From JAYVIQ01 sp043770215 (GTDB lineage: Bacteria > Bacteroidota > Bacteroidia > Cytophagales > JAAEPT01), in NCBI GenBank assembly GCA_043770215.1, contig JAYVIQ010000066.1, positions 1 through 34,600 on the forward strand: a stretch of 34,600 nt of DNA, given 5' to 3'. The notes under the pieces are model-generated. The model worked only from the letters and a program-made list of their open reading frames with translations, was not told the DNA's origin and ran no database searches. Shown here piece by piece: positions 24,314 through 33,288 of the stretch; within the stretch, counting starts at the first letter, position 1, and the number at the start of each line of letters is the position of its first letter. The position numbers and the translations under genes are program-made.

Positions 24314-25360
24314 TTATCTAAAGAAGTCAATTATACTTTGCCAAAATGATTTCTGAACTTTTGGAGTGTTTTCTTTTTCCTTAAGTCTTTGGCGTTTTTC
24401 TCTGTTGTTCTTTTTCTTTAGGTCTTCTGGAGATATAGGTTTTTCTTGAGGCAAGGATTTGAGCTTACCCTTTTTCTTGCTTTTCTTTTTTTCCTTTGTT
24501 AATTCTTGAGCAGCTACTTTTTCTTTTTGTTCTTGTATTCTTTGTAACTTAAGTTTAGTAGCTATTTCTGCTTTCAGTAGCTCCTCTTTTATTTTTTCAC
24601 CTTCTACTTTTGCTCTTTTTGTAGGGTGTACGCCGTCTATGGTTTTACCTGCGTTTTGTTTTAATTTTATTTCTTGGTCTTTTACTTTACGAAGCTCTTC
24701 TTTTTTTGTGCGTTTAGGGTCTTCTGGCAATTCTATTTTGCCAAGAACCTGTAATCCTTCTAGTTTTACAAATTTAGCTTTCAATATGCCACTTTCATCT
24801 AACATAGATGCTTCAGCTTCTATTTCGCTTATGATTTCTCCAGACTCTACTAATTTTTGAACCTCATCCGCAGGTAAAACAATTACTTTTTCACCCTCTT
24901 CTAAAATTTGAGTATGGTCTTTTGTTGTTTCCGAAGATGTTGTTTTCTCTTCTATATTAGATTCTGAAATTGGTTTTCCCTCAATCTCTAAAATTATCTT
25001 TTCTTCAGAATGAGCAATTATTAATTTTTCCTCATCTAATGAAGGTGAGATTGTTGTTTCTTCAAATATAGGCTCTAAGGCTAAATTTTCTTGAATATTA
25101 TGGGTATTTGTGTTTTCTAATATTGAAATAACTTCTAAATTAATTGGTTCAGAGGGTAATTTAATGTCCTCTAAACTTTTATTACCAACTTCAGTATTAA
25201 AAAAAACGGGTTTTATAAATTCTTTATTTAATAGGTCTATACTTACATCATCTAATTTAAAATTTGGATGGTCTTCTATTTCTATGCCATTTTTAGCTAA
25301 AAATTTTACAGCCTTAGTTGTCTCTATATCTAAATGTCTTATTAACTGACCTAAACGCAT
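24314..25360 (-). CDS. Highly charged protein with an IF2-N-like head domain
   Basis: A 348-aa protein without signal peptide or membrane helix. Residues 1-50 (MRLGQLIRHLDIETTKAVKFLAKNG and following) look like the small helical IF2-N module found at the front of translation factor IF2. Residues 50-215 are acidic and low in complexity; residues 215-345 are very rich in Lys, Glu and Gln and probably helical, with nucleic-acid-like basic patches. There is no GTPase domain, so it is not IF2 itself. It may bind RNA or ribosomes, but that is inference from composition. A -7-like element lies upstream at 25389-25396. Confidence 0.65.
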   Translation of the reverse strand: MRLGQLIRHLDIETTKAVKFLAKNGIEIEDHPNFKLDDVSIDLLNKEFIKPVFFNTEVGNKSLEDIKLPSEPINLEVISILENTNTHNIQENLALEPIFEETTISPSLDEEKLIIAHSEEKIILEIEGKPISESNIEEKTTSSETTKDHTQILEEGEKVIVLPADEVQKLVESGEIISEIEAEASMLDESGILKAKFVKLEGLQVLGKIELPEDPKRTKKEELRKVKDQEIKLKQNAGKTIDGVHPTKRAKVEGEKIKEELLKAEIATKLKLQRIQEQKEKVAAQELTKEKKKSKKKGKLKSLPQEKPISPEDLKKKNNREKRQRLKEKENTPKVQKSFWQSIIDFFR

Positions 25361-25388
25361 ACCTTAATTTACTAAACCTTGTGTTTTA

Positions 25389-25396
25389 CAAATATA
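25389..25396 (-). promoter_or_regulatory. Candidate -7 element for the IF2-N-like gene
   Basis: Reads TATATTTG on the minus strand, a full match to TAnnTTTG. At about 19 nt further upstream there is only an oligo-T (TTTT) in place of TTTG. The start of transcription would fall near 25384, some 24 nt before the ATG. Confidence 0.45.
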
Positions 25397-25493
25397 GTGT
25401 GTAAGTAAGTTACTTAAAAAGAAAATCCACATTAAAAGATTCTTTATCCCAAAAAAAATAGACAATCAAACTAAGAATTAACGTTATTTAAGT

Positions 25494-26537
25494 TTACAAT
25501 GATGGGACATTGTTTGTTTTTTTAGGAGTCCTTCTTTGAATACTGTTGGCTAGCCTCATCCCTCTTTTTTCGCCATATTCTTCATATGATTTTCTTGCAA
25601 GCACTATAGCAGAGTCAGTATTCTCGAAACTATCTTGTGCCAATGCTTGGTTATAAAGTGCTCTACCTTTTATTTTTTTATTTTCAGAGTCTTCGTTTTT
25701 CCAAACCTCATTTGCTTCTGTTATATTTTTGGTATTTACCATTCTGCTGGCTTTTATTAATTTGTCAGATCCCTTGCAATAGTAGTATTCAGCGTTCATT
25801 ACTTTTCTTATGAACAATTCTTTGGCATATTCCTGAGAAATAATTCTGCTTCTATTTAAAACTTCAGCTTCTCTGTTTTTTATTGCTAGGTAAGCCGCTA
25901 AAATAGATTGCCCGGTTCCAGAACTGCTTACATTGTCAGATACTGTGTATTCGTCTATTATTTTTTTTGTATTGGGGTCGTAAATTCTCCAAAAACCATC
26001 CATTTTTGTATTTACGTTTATTGTGTATTTGAGTGTATTTATTGTGCTGCCACCGGGCAGTGTAGTTACACTAGGGGTTGCGCTGTGTGTAAAGCTAGAT
26101 TCAGTATCAAAAAATTCTAGAACCATCAGTAAATCTACTTTGTTTTTTGTGCAAATCTCATTTACTTTTTCCCATGTTAATGCCTCTGGCCTTTGGCTGA
26201 GTGCTGTACTTTTATAAAGTGTAGAATCTATTAATTTGCAATTAAAATTGTTTCTTGCAAAATGGTTAGACATTTCATAAATGCTAGTATTAGATGCTTT
26301 TTTGTCTATGCCAAATCCTTCCTGAGATAGTAATTCTTCTAATTTATCTGCTTTCTTTATATTTTCGTTTGGAATGCTTCTATTTATTAATCCAATACTT
26401 TTTGCGGTTTTAGGAAGTTCTACTCTTGGAGCTAAATTTATTTCGTATTGAAATCTTTTAACGTTTGAACAAGAATAAATTAATATTGATTGTAATAGCA
26501 ATAGTGTAAAATGAGTTAGTTTTTTATTTTGAATCAT
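25494..26537 (-). CDS. DUF6340-like lipoprotein
   Basis: A 347-aa predicted lipoprotein: signal peptide with lipobox ending IYSC (Cys23), then a body with PKTAKSIGLINRS near 42-54, a middle part on VDLLMVLEFFDTES, and a helical C-terminal half (about 240-330) with NQALAQDSFENTDSAIVLARKSYEEYG that looks like one or two TPR-type helix pairs. This pattern fits DUF6340, a Bacteroidota family without known role. Its start overlaps the end of the upstream membrane-protein gene by 14 bases, so the two are translated from one message. Confidence 0.7.
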   Translation of the reverse strand: MIQNKKLTHFTLLLLQSILIYSCSNVKRFQYEINLAPRVELPKTAKSIGLINRSIPNENIKKADKLEELLSQEGFGIDKKASNTSIYEMSNHFARNNFNCKLIDSTLYKSTALSQRPEALTWEKVNEICTKNKVDLLMVLEFFDTESSFTHSATPSVTTLPGGSTINTLKYTINVNTKMDGFWRIYDPNTKKIIDEYTVSDNVSSSGTGQSILAAYLAIKNREAEVLNRSRIISQEYAKELFIRKVMNAEYYYCKGSDKLIKASRMVNTKNITEANEVWKNEDSENKKIKGRALYNQALAQDSFENTDSAIVLARKSYEEYGEKRGMRLANSIQRRTPKKTNNVPSL

Positions 26538-26979
26538 ACCAATAGAATTCTTTACTGAATTTAATATTATTTAAGTCTTCGTGCCATACACTAAATTCTT
26601 GATCTGGTACTATAAACAAAATTAGTATAGTAAATACCATACCAAATATGAGTGGTATAAAGTATTTTTTTTTAAGTTTTAAATTAAAGATGTACCTAAC
26701 AATAAACCAGTATACAAAGCTAAACACCATAAAGTAAAAAAATGCGTCTAAGACAGTAGGTACAATGTATAATTCTTTTTGTAAGTGGTCTGACCAAAGT
26801 AAATATTTGCCATTTATTATGGGAAAACCAAAATAATGAAATTTATTTCCTGAATTTTGAATTATTGGTTGGTAATGTACCGTAATTATGTTGTAAGTAA
26901 CACAGATTATAGCTAATGTAATTAGGAAGAAATATTCTAACCAGTTTAATAGGTCAAAAAAATTAATTTTTTTATTCAT
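26524..26979 (-). CDS. Small inner-membrane protein, function unknown
   Basis: A 151-aa protein with about three membrane helices (near 15-33, 80-100 and 108-126) and a hydrophilic tail. I do not recognise the family. It overlaps the DUF6340-like lipoprotein gene by 14 bases and is probably first in a two-gene unit. A TACTTTTG element on the minus strand (26984-26991) lies only about 5 nt before the ATG, so the message may be leaderless or start from another promoter. Confidence 0.65.
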   Translation of the reverse strand: MNKKINFFDLLNWLEYFFLITLAIICVTYNIITVHYQPIIQNSGNKFHYFGFPIINGKYLLWSDHLQKELYIVPTVLDAFFYFMVFSFVYWFIVRYIFNLKLKKKYFIPLIFGMVFTILILFIVPDQEFSVWHEDLNNIKFSKEFYWYDSK

Positions 26980-26997
26980 TTTTCAAAAGTAAAAAAT

Positions 26998-27027
26998 AAT
27001 GCCTAGAAAAACCATTTTCTAGGCATT
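26998..27027 (-). terminator. Strong intrinsic terminator of the bacilliredoxin gene
   Basis: A perfect 13-bp stem, arms 26998-27010 and 27015-27027 with loop ACCA, begins 10 nt beyond the bacilliredoxin stop on the minus strand. It is followed on that strand by ATTATTTTTTACTTTT, a good T-rich tail. It would work less well on the plus strand. Confidence 0.85.
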
Positions 27028-27037
27028 CATTATTTTA

Positions 27038-27448
27038 TTAACAAAATTGATTGTAAACCTCTTGCAGATGTCCTGCAATCATATCTGCAGATCTACCTTC
27101 TATGTGGTGTCTTTCAACAAAGTGAACTAACTCACCGTCTTTAAATAAAGCTACAGCAGGTGAAGATGGAGGGTAGGGAAGAGCAAGCTCCCTCACTTTA
27201 TTTACTGCTTCTATGTGTACCCCTGCAAATGCAGTTAGTAAATGTTCTGGTTTTTTCTCGCCAGATAAAGATGCCAATACTCCAGGTCTTGCTGTTCCAG
27301 CAGCACAGCCACATACTGAGTTAATAAGCACCAAAGTAGTGCCTTGTTGTTGTATTCCGCTTTCAGCTTCTTGTGCTGACATAAGCTCTGTAAATCCTTG
27401 AGATGTCATCTGAGCTCTCATAGGTGCCGTTATTTGATCTGGGTACAT
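27038..27448 (-). CDS. BrxA/BrxB-family bacilliredoxin
   Basis: Thioredoxin-fold protein that removes bacillithiol from mixed disulfides on other proteins. The 136-aa product starts MYPDQITAPMR and has the family's CGC active site at residues 46-48 in NSVCGCAAGTARPG. Length is normal for YphP/YqiW-type proteins. It is the last gene on the minus strand downstream of the suf operon, before a strong terminator. Together with bshA in this window it suggests a working bacillithiol system. A weak hairpin lies between it and the DUF59 gene, so it may be read as part of the suf message or separately. Confidence 0.9.
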   Translation of the reverse strand: MYPDQITAPMRAQMTSQGFTELMSAQEAESGIQQQGTTLVLINSVCGCAAGTARPGVLASLSGEKKPEHLLTAFAGVHIEAVNKVRELALPYPPSSPAVALFKDGELVHFVERHHIEGRSADMIAGHLQEVYNQFC

Positions 27449-27490
27449 AGTATGTTTATTTAATAATTAATTTTCCTTTTATACTGATTT

Positions 27491-27510
27491 AAGACTTTTA
27501 TTTTAGTCTT
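27491..27510. terminator. Weak hairpin between the suf operon and the bacilliredoxin gene
   Basis: Arms AAGACT/AGTCTT at 27491-27496 and 27505-27510 with an 8-nt loop. The following bases on the minus strand (AAATCAG) are not a T run, so it may be a processing site or a leaky terminator at the end of suf. Confidence 0.35.
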
Positions 27511-27567
27511 TAATTATTGTGGATTGTTTTAGTTTTTTAAATGTAAGCAACATTTTGCCTATTTTTT

Positions 27568-27891
27568 TTATAAAAGCCCTAATTCAAGCTTTGCAGCATC
27601 AGACATCATGTCTTGATGGTATGGAGGTTCCCATGTAATAATTACTTTACAATCATTTACTTCTGGCAATTCCTTTACCTTGTTTTCTATTTCGCTAGGT
27701 ATTTGTTCTGCAGATGGGCAAGATGGAGAGGTAAGCGTCATAATAATCTCAACATTGTTGATAGGCATTATATTTACTTCATAGATTAACCCTAACTCAA
27801 ATACATCTACGGGTATTTCTGGATCATACACTTGTTTAATTGCTTGTATGGCTTTTAGCTTTAGGTCTTCGGCATCTGTAAATGTTCCCAT
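27568..27891 (-). CDS. DUF59/MIP18-family Fe-S assembly protein (SufT-like)
   Basis: A 107-aa protein of the MIP18 family, which assists maturation of iron-sulfur proteins. Seen: YDPEIPVDVFELGLIY (22-37) and the conserved Cys58 in LTSPSCPSAEQIP. It lacks the N-terminal extension of SufT proper, so the name SufT is by context only. It follows sufE by 17 nt and is the sixth gene of the suf operon. Confidence 0.88.
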   Translation of the reverse strand: MGTFTDAEDLKLKAIQAIKQVYDPEIPVDVFELGLIYEVNIMPINNVEIIMTLTSPSCPSAEQIPSEIENKVKELPEVNDCKVIITWEPPYHQDMMSDAAKLELGLL

Positions 27892-27908
27892 ATTTTTATT
27901 TTTTTCTA

Positions 27909-28340
27909 TTAAGCGTTTAGTGCTATAGCGTAAAATTTCATTTGTTTTATCATAGACACTAATCCATTAGATCTTGTTGGGGATAAATGTTGGGACATCC
28001 CTATTTTGTCCATAAAATAAAGGTTTGCATTAATAATGTCTTTTGGTGTTTGATTAGACAATACCTTAAGCAACATGACCACCAAACCTTTTACTATTAT
28101 TGCATCGCTGTCTGCTCTAAACTCTAAAATCCCTGCATTATTTTTGCTGCAAATTAGCCACACATTGGATTGGCATCCTTTGATTATATTCTCTTGTATT
28201 TTATACTTTTCTTCTATAGTACCAAGTTTTTTTCCTAGTTCTATGATGTAGGCATATTTATCTGTCCAATCATCAAACAATTCAAAGTCAGCTATAAGTT
28301 CGTCTTGTATTTCGTTTATTGTCATTTTTATTGCTTTCAA
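27909..28340 (-). CDS. sufE: SufE sulfur-acceptor protein
   Basis: Takes persulfide sulfur from SufS and hands it to SufB. The 143-aa product has the acceptor Cys56 in KGCQSNVWL, and the early segment FDDWTDKYAYIIELG typical of SufE. A second ATG five codons in (28325, MTINEIQDEL) is the more usual family start. It lies 13 nt after sufS. Confidence 0.93.
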   Translation of the reverse strand: MKAIKMTINEIQDELIADFELFDDWTDKYAYIIELGKKLGTIEEKYKIQENIIKGCQSNVWLICSKNNAGILEFRADSDAIIVKGLVVMLLKVLSNQTPKDIINANLYFMDKIGMSQHLSPTRSNGLVSMIKQMKFYAIALNA

Positions 28341-28353
28341 TGTGTAGTACTAC

Positions 28354-29571
28354 TTACCTTAACATTGCCAATACTTTATTCAGAGATTCTATAAAGTAAT
28401 CTATTTCTTCTTCTGTGTTGTAAACAGCAAATGAGGCTCTAGTGGTTCCCAGAATCTCAAATCTTTTCATTAGAGGTTGTGTACAGTGGTGTCCTGTTCT
28501 TACAGCAATGCCAAAATTATCTAGCAAAATTGCTAAGTCTTGGTGATGAACGCCATCAATAACAAAAGAAATCACACTGGCTTTGTTGGCTGCGGTCCCA
28601 TAAATTTTTAGTCCCTCTATGGCTCTTAATTTGTTTGTAGCGTAAGAAAGCAGGTAGTTCTCGTGCTTTGCTGCTTTTTCTAAACCTATTTCTTGAAGAA
28701 ACTCTATGGCAAATTTTGTGGCAATTACATCTGCAATGTTAGGTGTTCCAGCCTCAAATTTGTAAGGCAATTCATTATAGGTGGTTTTTTCAAATGTCAC
28801 TTCTGCAATCATTTCGCCTCCACCTTGATAAGGAGGCATAGCTTCTAACAGTTCTTTTTTGCCATATAAAACTCCAACACCCGTAGGCCCATACAATTTG
28901 TGGGCAGAAAATGCTAAGAAATCACAATCCATTGCTTGTACATCTATTGCTATGTGCGCACATGCTTGAGCAGCATCTATCAGTACTTTGGCACCTACAT
29001 GATGAGCTTTCTCTATGATCTCGTGTACTGGATTTATAGTGCCCAATGCATTAGATACAAAAGTCACAGCTACTAATTTTGTTTTTGTATTTAGTAATTT
29101 TTCAAAAGATACTAAATCCAGCTCTCCTTTATCATTTATAGGTATAACTTTTAGGATAGCCCCTTTTCTTTCACAGGCCATTTGCCAAGGAACTATATTG
29201 CTATGATGTTCAAGGGTAGATATAATAATTTCATCTCCTTGTTTTATGTATTTTTCTGTAAATGAATTGGCTACTAAGTTTATAGAATCTGTGGTTCCTT
29301 TTGTGATAATTATTTCTCTTGTTTCTTTAGCATTTAAAAATTGAGCAATAGATGTCCTTGTTTCTTCATAAGCTGCAGTAGCTATTTCAGCAAGGTGATG
29401 TATGCCTCTATGTATGTTTGCATTTTGAGCACTGTAATAGGTATTCAAAGCATCCAATACTCTTTTTGGTTTTTGAGTTGTTGCAGCATTATCAAAATAA
29501 ACCAATTTCTTACCTTTTACTTGAGTATCTAAAATTGGAAATTGTGCTCTTATTTTCTCTAAATCTATCAT
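28354..29571 (-). CDS. sufS: Cysteine desulfurase SufS
   Basis: PLP enzyme that takes sulfur from cysteine for Fe-S cluster assembly. The 405-aa product has VYFDNAATTQKP (24-35), the PLP Lys225 in FSAHKLYGPTG, and the catalytic Cys363 in RTGHHCTQP, the short-loop group II (SufS) type. It works with SufE, encoded next. It lies 10 nt after sufD. Confidence 0.97.
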   Translation of the reverse strand: MIDLEKIRAQFPILDTQVKGKKLVYFDNAATTQKPKRVLDALNTYYSAQNANIHRGIHHLAEIATAAYEETRTSIAQFLNAKETREIIITKGTTDSINLVANSFTEKYIKQGDEIIISTLEHHSNIVPWQMACERKGAILKVIPINDKGELDLVSFEKLLNTKTKLVAVTFVSNALGTINPVHEIIEKAHHVGAKVLIDAAQACAHIAIDVQAMDCDFLAFSAHKLYGPTGVGVLYGKKELLEAMPPYQGGGEMIAEVTFEKTTYNELPYKFEAGTPNIADVIATKFAIEFLQEIGLEKAAKHENYLLSYATNKLRAIEGLKIYGTAANKASVISFVIDGVHHQDLAILLDNFGIAVRTGHHCTQPLMKRFEILGTTRASFAVYNTEEEIDYFIESLNKVLAMLR

Positions 29572-29581
29572 TTACAGTGGG

Positions 29582-30850
29582 TTAATCATTGTCTAATCGT
29601 TCGGAAACTAAATGTCTAATATAGTTTGCAAATGGCTCGAAACTAATTTTATCTGCCACTTCTTGAGCAAAAGATTCTAACAGAAGTGCTTTTGCTTTTT
29701 GTATACCAATGCCTCTAGCTTGTAAATAAAATAAAGCTTCTTTGTCTATTTGTCCTATGGTGCAGCCATGAGAGCATTTTACATCATCTGCCCAAATTTC
29801 TAATTGTGGTTTGGTGTTGATGATTGCATTATCGCTTAGCAGTATATTGTTATTTGCTTGAAAGGCATTCGTTTTTTGAGCATCTTTTCTTACAAATATT
29901 TTACCATTAAACACTCCTCTAGAGGTATCATCCATAATGCCTTTGTACAATTCGTTTGAGTTGCAATTTGGGTATTTATGATCTGCTACAGTATGGTTGT
30001 CTATATGTGTTTTGCCTTGGATTAAGTACAAGCTAGAAAAATTACTTTCAATATGCTCATTGTTCAAGATTATATCTAAGTTGTTCCTAATTAAATCACC
30101 AGAGAGAGAAATGGTTACAACATCTACTACTGAGCCTGACTCTTGAATAATTTTTGTATTGTTTATCTGAGAAGCTTGGCTGTGGTCGTTTTGTAAGATG
30201 TTGTATTTTAGACGCGCATTTTTGTCTACATATACTTCTGTTACTAAATTAGATAGAGTGGCTAAATCACCTTGACTTTCAGTATATGTGATAATGTTAG
30301 CTTCAGCATTTTCTTCTATTTCTACAATTATTCTACTATATGCGGCAACGGAAACATCGTTTGCACCTAATAATTGAGCAATTACAATTGGTTTATCAAT
30401 TGTGTTCCCTTTTTTAATTTTTAGGTAAATACCGCCTTGAAGCAAAGCTGTATTCAAATCTATCATTGCGTTGGCATCTTTAGCAAATGCACGGTTAAAA
30501 ACGTTTTGAACAAAATGATTGTCTTGAAGTTTATCTTTCAAATCACCTATTTCTAGAGAATCGTCAGATAACAAAACACTCTTTTCTTTGTTTATTGTGC
30601 CATTTTCTAGAACAATTCTATACTGCTCGAAATCAGTTAATAAGTCAGATTTATCCAGCTCTTTAGTGCAAAAAGAATATTCTTTATTGAATACTTTGCT
30701 TAAGTTGGTAAACTTCCATTCCTCATCTTTGGTTGTTGGAATGCCTTTTTGTTTAAATTCTTTTTTCGCTTCTTTTTGAATGTGAAGTGTTTCTACACTC
30801 AGTGCTTCTGAAGCTAGTATATCATTTATAATTGAGTCTTTGTAAGCCAT
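29582..30850 (-). CDS. sufD: SufD, Fe-S scaffold complex subunit
   Basis: Forms the SufBC2D scaffold in the cytoplasm. The 422-aa product has the C-terminal beta-helix region with KCSHGCTIGQ (358-367), which holds the conserved His361 used in cluster building, and the closing segment FANYIRHLVSERL. It lies about 90 nt after sufC; no terminator is seen in that gap. Confidence 0.95.
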   Translation of the reverse strand: MAYKDSIINDILASEALSVETLHIQKEAKKEFKQKGIPTTKDEEWKFTNLSKVFNKEYSFCTKELDKSDLLTDFEQYRIVLENGTINKEKSVLLSDDSLEIGDLKDKLQDNHFVQNVFNRAFAKDANAMIDLNTALLQGGIYLKIKKGNTIDKPIVIAQLLGANDVSVAAYSRIIVEIEENAEANIITYTESQGDLATLSNLVTEVYVDKNARLKYNILQNDHSQASQINNTKIIQESGSVVDVVTISLSGDLIRNNLDIILNNEHIESNFSSLYLIQGKTHIDNHTVADHKYPNCNSNELYKGIMDDTSRGVFNGKIFVRKDAQKTNAFQANNNILLSDNAIINTKPQLEIWADDVKCSHGCTIGQIDKEALFYLQARGIGIQKAKALLLESFAQEVADKISFEPFANYIRHLVSERLDND

Positions 30851-30940
30851 TTTTATTTTTTTAGCTTTGTTTGCTGTAAGGCATTCTTTTTGAGAATCTA
30901 GATTTTGGTACTTTGTTTTGTGAAGGTCACTTTACAAAAG

Positions 30941-31699
30941 TTATATGCTTGTTGCCAATTCTTCTTTGATCCAATCGTATCCTTTTTCTTCTAGCTCTAA
31001 AGCCAATTCTTTAGTGCCTGATTTCACTATTTTACCGTCAAATAATACATGTACAAAGTCTGGGATTATGTAATCTAGTAATCTTTGGTAATGTGTAATT
31101 ACAATAAATGCCTTATCAGGGTTTTTGTATGTATTCACACCATTTGCAACTATTCTTAAAGCATCTATATCTAATCCAGAATCTGTCTCATCTAGCACAC
31201 AAAGTTTAGGTTCTAACATAGCCATCTGGAAGATTTCATTTCTCTTTTTCTCACCGCCAGAAAATCCTTCGTTCAATGCTCTTTTTAATAATGAATCTGG
31301 CATTTCTACCAATTTCATCTTTTCTTTCATTGTTTTTATGAATTGTGCAGCATCTAATTCGTCTAAACCTCTATGTTTTCTCACTTCGTTTACGGCAGTT
31401 TTTAGAAAGCTTGTTGTGTTTACGCCGGGTATCTCTATTGGGTATTGAAAAGCTAAAAACAATCCTTCTCTGGCTCTTTCTTCTGGTGCCAATGCCAATA
31501 AATCTACCCCGTCAAAGTCTATAGAGCCTTCTGTAACTTCAAAATTTTCTCTACCTGCTAGTACAGATGCTAAAGTGCTTTTTCCCGCTCCATTTGGACC
31601 CATGATAGCGTGTATTTCACCTGGTTTTACTACAAGGTTTAATCCTTTTAGAATTTCTTTCTCTTCTACTCGTGCGTGTAAGTTGCTTATATTTAACAT
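30941..31699 (-). CDS. sufC: SufC, ATPase of the Fe-S scaffold complex
   Basis: ABC-type soluble ATPase that drives conformational change in SufBCD. The 252-aa product has the Walker A GPNGAGKST (34-42), the family signature FSGGEKKR (146-153), and Walker B with LDETDSGLD (169-177). There is no membrane partner; it pairs with SufB and SufD encoded on either side. Confidence 0.97.
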   Translation of the reverse strand: MLNISNLHARVEEKEILKGLNLVVKPGEIHAIMGPNGAGKSTLASVLAGRENFEVTEGSIDFDGVDLLALAPEERAREGLFLAFQYPIEIPGVNTTSFLKTAVNEVRKHRGLDELDAAQFIKTMKEKMKLVEMPDSLLKRALNEGFSGGEKKRNEIFQMAMLEPKLCVLDETDSGLDIDALRIVANGVNTYKNPDKAFIVITHYQRLLDYIIPDFVHVLFDGKIVKSGTKELALELEEKGYDWIKEELATSI

Positions 31700-31751
31700 G
31701 ATATATTTTACTATATATAAATTTATTATACTTTTTTTTGACGGTTGTGCT

Positions 31752-33203
31752 TTATCCTACGCTTCCTTCTAAGGATATAGCTAGTAGCTTTTGTGCTTCC
31801 ACTGCAAATTCCATTGGTAATTTGTTTAAAACTTCTTTTGAAAATCCATTAACAATAAGTTCAACTGCTTTTTCTGCGCTCAAACCTCTTTGCTGGCAAT
31901 AAAATATTTGGTCTTCACCTATTTTGGAAGTTGTTGCTTCGTGTTCTACTCTAGCACTTTTGTTCTCTATGTTTATGTATGGAAAAGTATGTGCACCACA
32001 AGCATCTGTCATGAGTAAGGAATCACATTGAGAAAAATTTCTAGCATTATCTGCTCGCTTCATTACTTTTACCTCTCCTCTGTAGCTGTTATGGCTTTTT
32101 CCAGCAGATATTCCTTTGCTTACAATTCTACTGGTAGTGTTTTTACCTATATGAATCATTTTTGTGCCTGTATCTGCTTGTTGGTAATTGTTTGTAACTG
32201 CTACAGAATAAAATTCTCCAATACTATTATCGCCTTTTAATATTACACTAGGGTACTTCCACGTCACTGCTGAGCCTGTCTCTACTTGTGTCCAAGAAAT
32301 TTTAGACCCACTGCCTTCGCATATACCTCTTTTGGTAACGAAATTAAATATGCCACCTTTTCCGTCTTTGTCTCCTGGATACCAGTTTTGTACTGTTGAG
32401 TATTTTACATCTGCGTTTTTGTGCGCAATAATTTCTACAACGGCAGCATGCAACTGATTTTCGTCTCTTTGAGGTGCGGTACAGCCCTCTAAATAGCTTA
32501 CAGTACTGTCTTCGTCTGCTATGATTAGTGTTCGTTCAAATTGTCCTGTGCCGGCAGCATTTATTCTAAAATAAGTAGACAATTCCATAGGGCATTTTAC
32601 TCCCTTTGGAATGTAACAAAAAGAACCATCTGTGAAAACAGCACAATTTAATGCTGCATAAAAGTTGTCTTGTACAGGCACTACTGATCCCATGTATTTC
32701 CTTACCAATTCAGGATGTTCTTGTATAGCTTCGCCCATAGAACAAAAAATAATTCCAAGTTCACCAAGTTTTTCTTTAAAAGTGGTAGTTACAGAGACGC
32801 TGTCAAAAACAACATCTACAGCCACTCCAGTGAGCCTTTTTTGTTCGTCTAGTTTTATTCCTAGTTTTTTAAATGTTTCTAAAAGTTCAGGGTCCACTTC
32901 GTCTAAGCTATCCAGTTTTTTTGTCTGTTTGGGAGCGCTGTAGTAAATGATTTCTTGAAAATCTGGCTTTTCATAATGTACATTTGCCCACTCTGGCTCT
33001 TTCATGGTCAACCATTTAGCGTATGCACTTAATCGCCATTCTAGCAACCACAAAGGCTCATTTTTTTTTGAAGAGATCATACGTATCACATCTTCGTTTA
33101 GCCCTTTAGGGGCTTCGTCTGTTTCCACATTGGATGTAAATCCATACTTATATTCAGAGCCTGTTATTTCGGCTAAGAGTTCGTTTTCATCTTGTTCTTT
33201 CAT
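31752..33203 (-). CDS. sufB: SufB, Fe-S scaffold subunit
   Basis: Core scaffold on which the Fe-S cluster is built. The 483-aa product has the N-terminal SufB part, a beta-helix core with YIPKGVKCPMELSTYFR and EGCTAPQRDENQLHAAVVE, and the C-terminal SQCDSLLMTDACGAHTFPY segment with the conserved Cys for sulfur transfer, then RVEHEATTSKIGEDQ. First gene of the suf operon. Upstream lie a candidate promoter and two inverted repeats. Confidence 0.97.
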   Translation of the reverse strand: MKEQDENELLAEITGSEYKYGFTSNVETDEAPKGLNEDVIRMISSKKNEPLWLLEWRLSAYAKWLTMKEPEWANVHYEKPDFQEIIYYSAPKQTKKLDSLDEVDPELLETFKKLGIKLDEQKRLTGVAVDVVFDSVSVTTTFKEKLGELGIIFCSMGEAIQEHPELVRKYMGSVVPVQDNFYAALNCAVFTDGSFCYIPKGVKCPMELSTYFRINAAGTGQFERTLIIADEDSTVSYLEGCTAPQRDENQLHAAVVEIIAHKNADVKYSTVQNWYPGDKDGKGGIFNFVTKRGICEGSGSKISWTQVETGSAVTWKYPSVILKGDNSIGEFYSVAVTNNYQQADTGTKMIHIGKNTTSRIVSKGISAGKSHNSYRGEVKVMKRADNARNFSQCDSLLMTDACGAHTFPYINIENKSARVEHEATTSKIGEDQIFYCQQRGLSAEKAVELIVNGFSKEVLNKLPMEFAVEAQKLLAISLEGSVG

Positions 33204-33251
33204 GAGAAGGAGCCGTTTTCACTGCGTTTTCAGATTTTTTTTATGATGATT

Positions 33252-33270
33252 TTAATCTTATTTAGATTAA
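33252..33270. promoter_or_regulatory. Inverted repeat 1 upstream of sufB (candidate operator)
   Basis: TTAATCT (33252-33258) and AGATTAA (33264-33270) are perfect 7-bp arms around a 5-nt centre. It sits at the predicted transcription start of sufB and about 50 nt before its ATG. It does not match the Fur, PerR or IscR box consensus that I know. Confidence 0.45.
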
Positions 33271-33275
33271 TTCTA

Positions 33276-33283
33276 CAAACTTA
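33276..33283 (-). promoter_or_regulatory. Candidate -7 element of the suf operon
   Basis: Reads TAAGTTTG on the minus strand, a full match to TAnnTTTG. The start of transcription would be near 33271, giving a leader of about 68 nt. No good TTTG is found at the expected -33 spot, which may mean that an activator is needed. Confidence 0.45.
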
Positions 33284-33288
33284 ATAAA

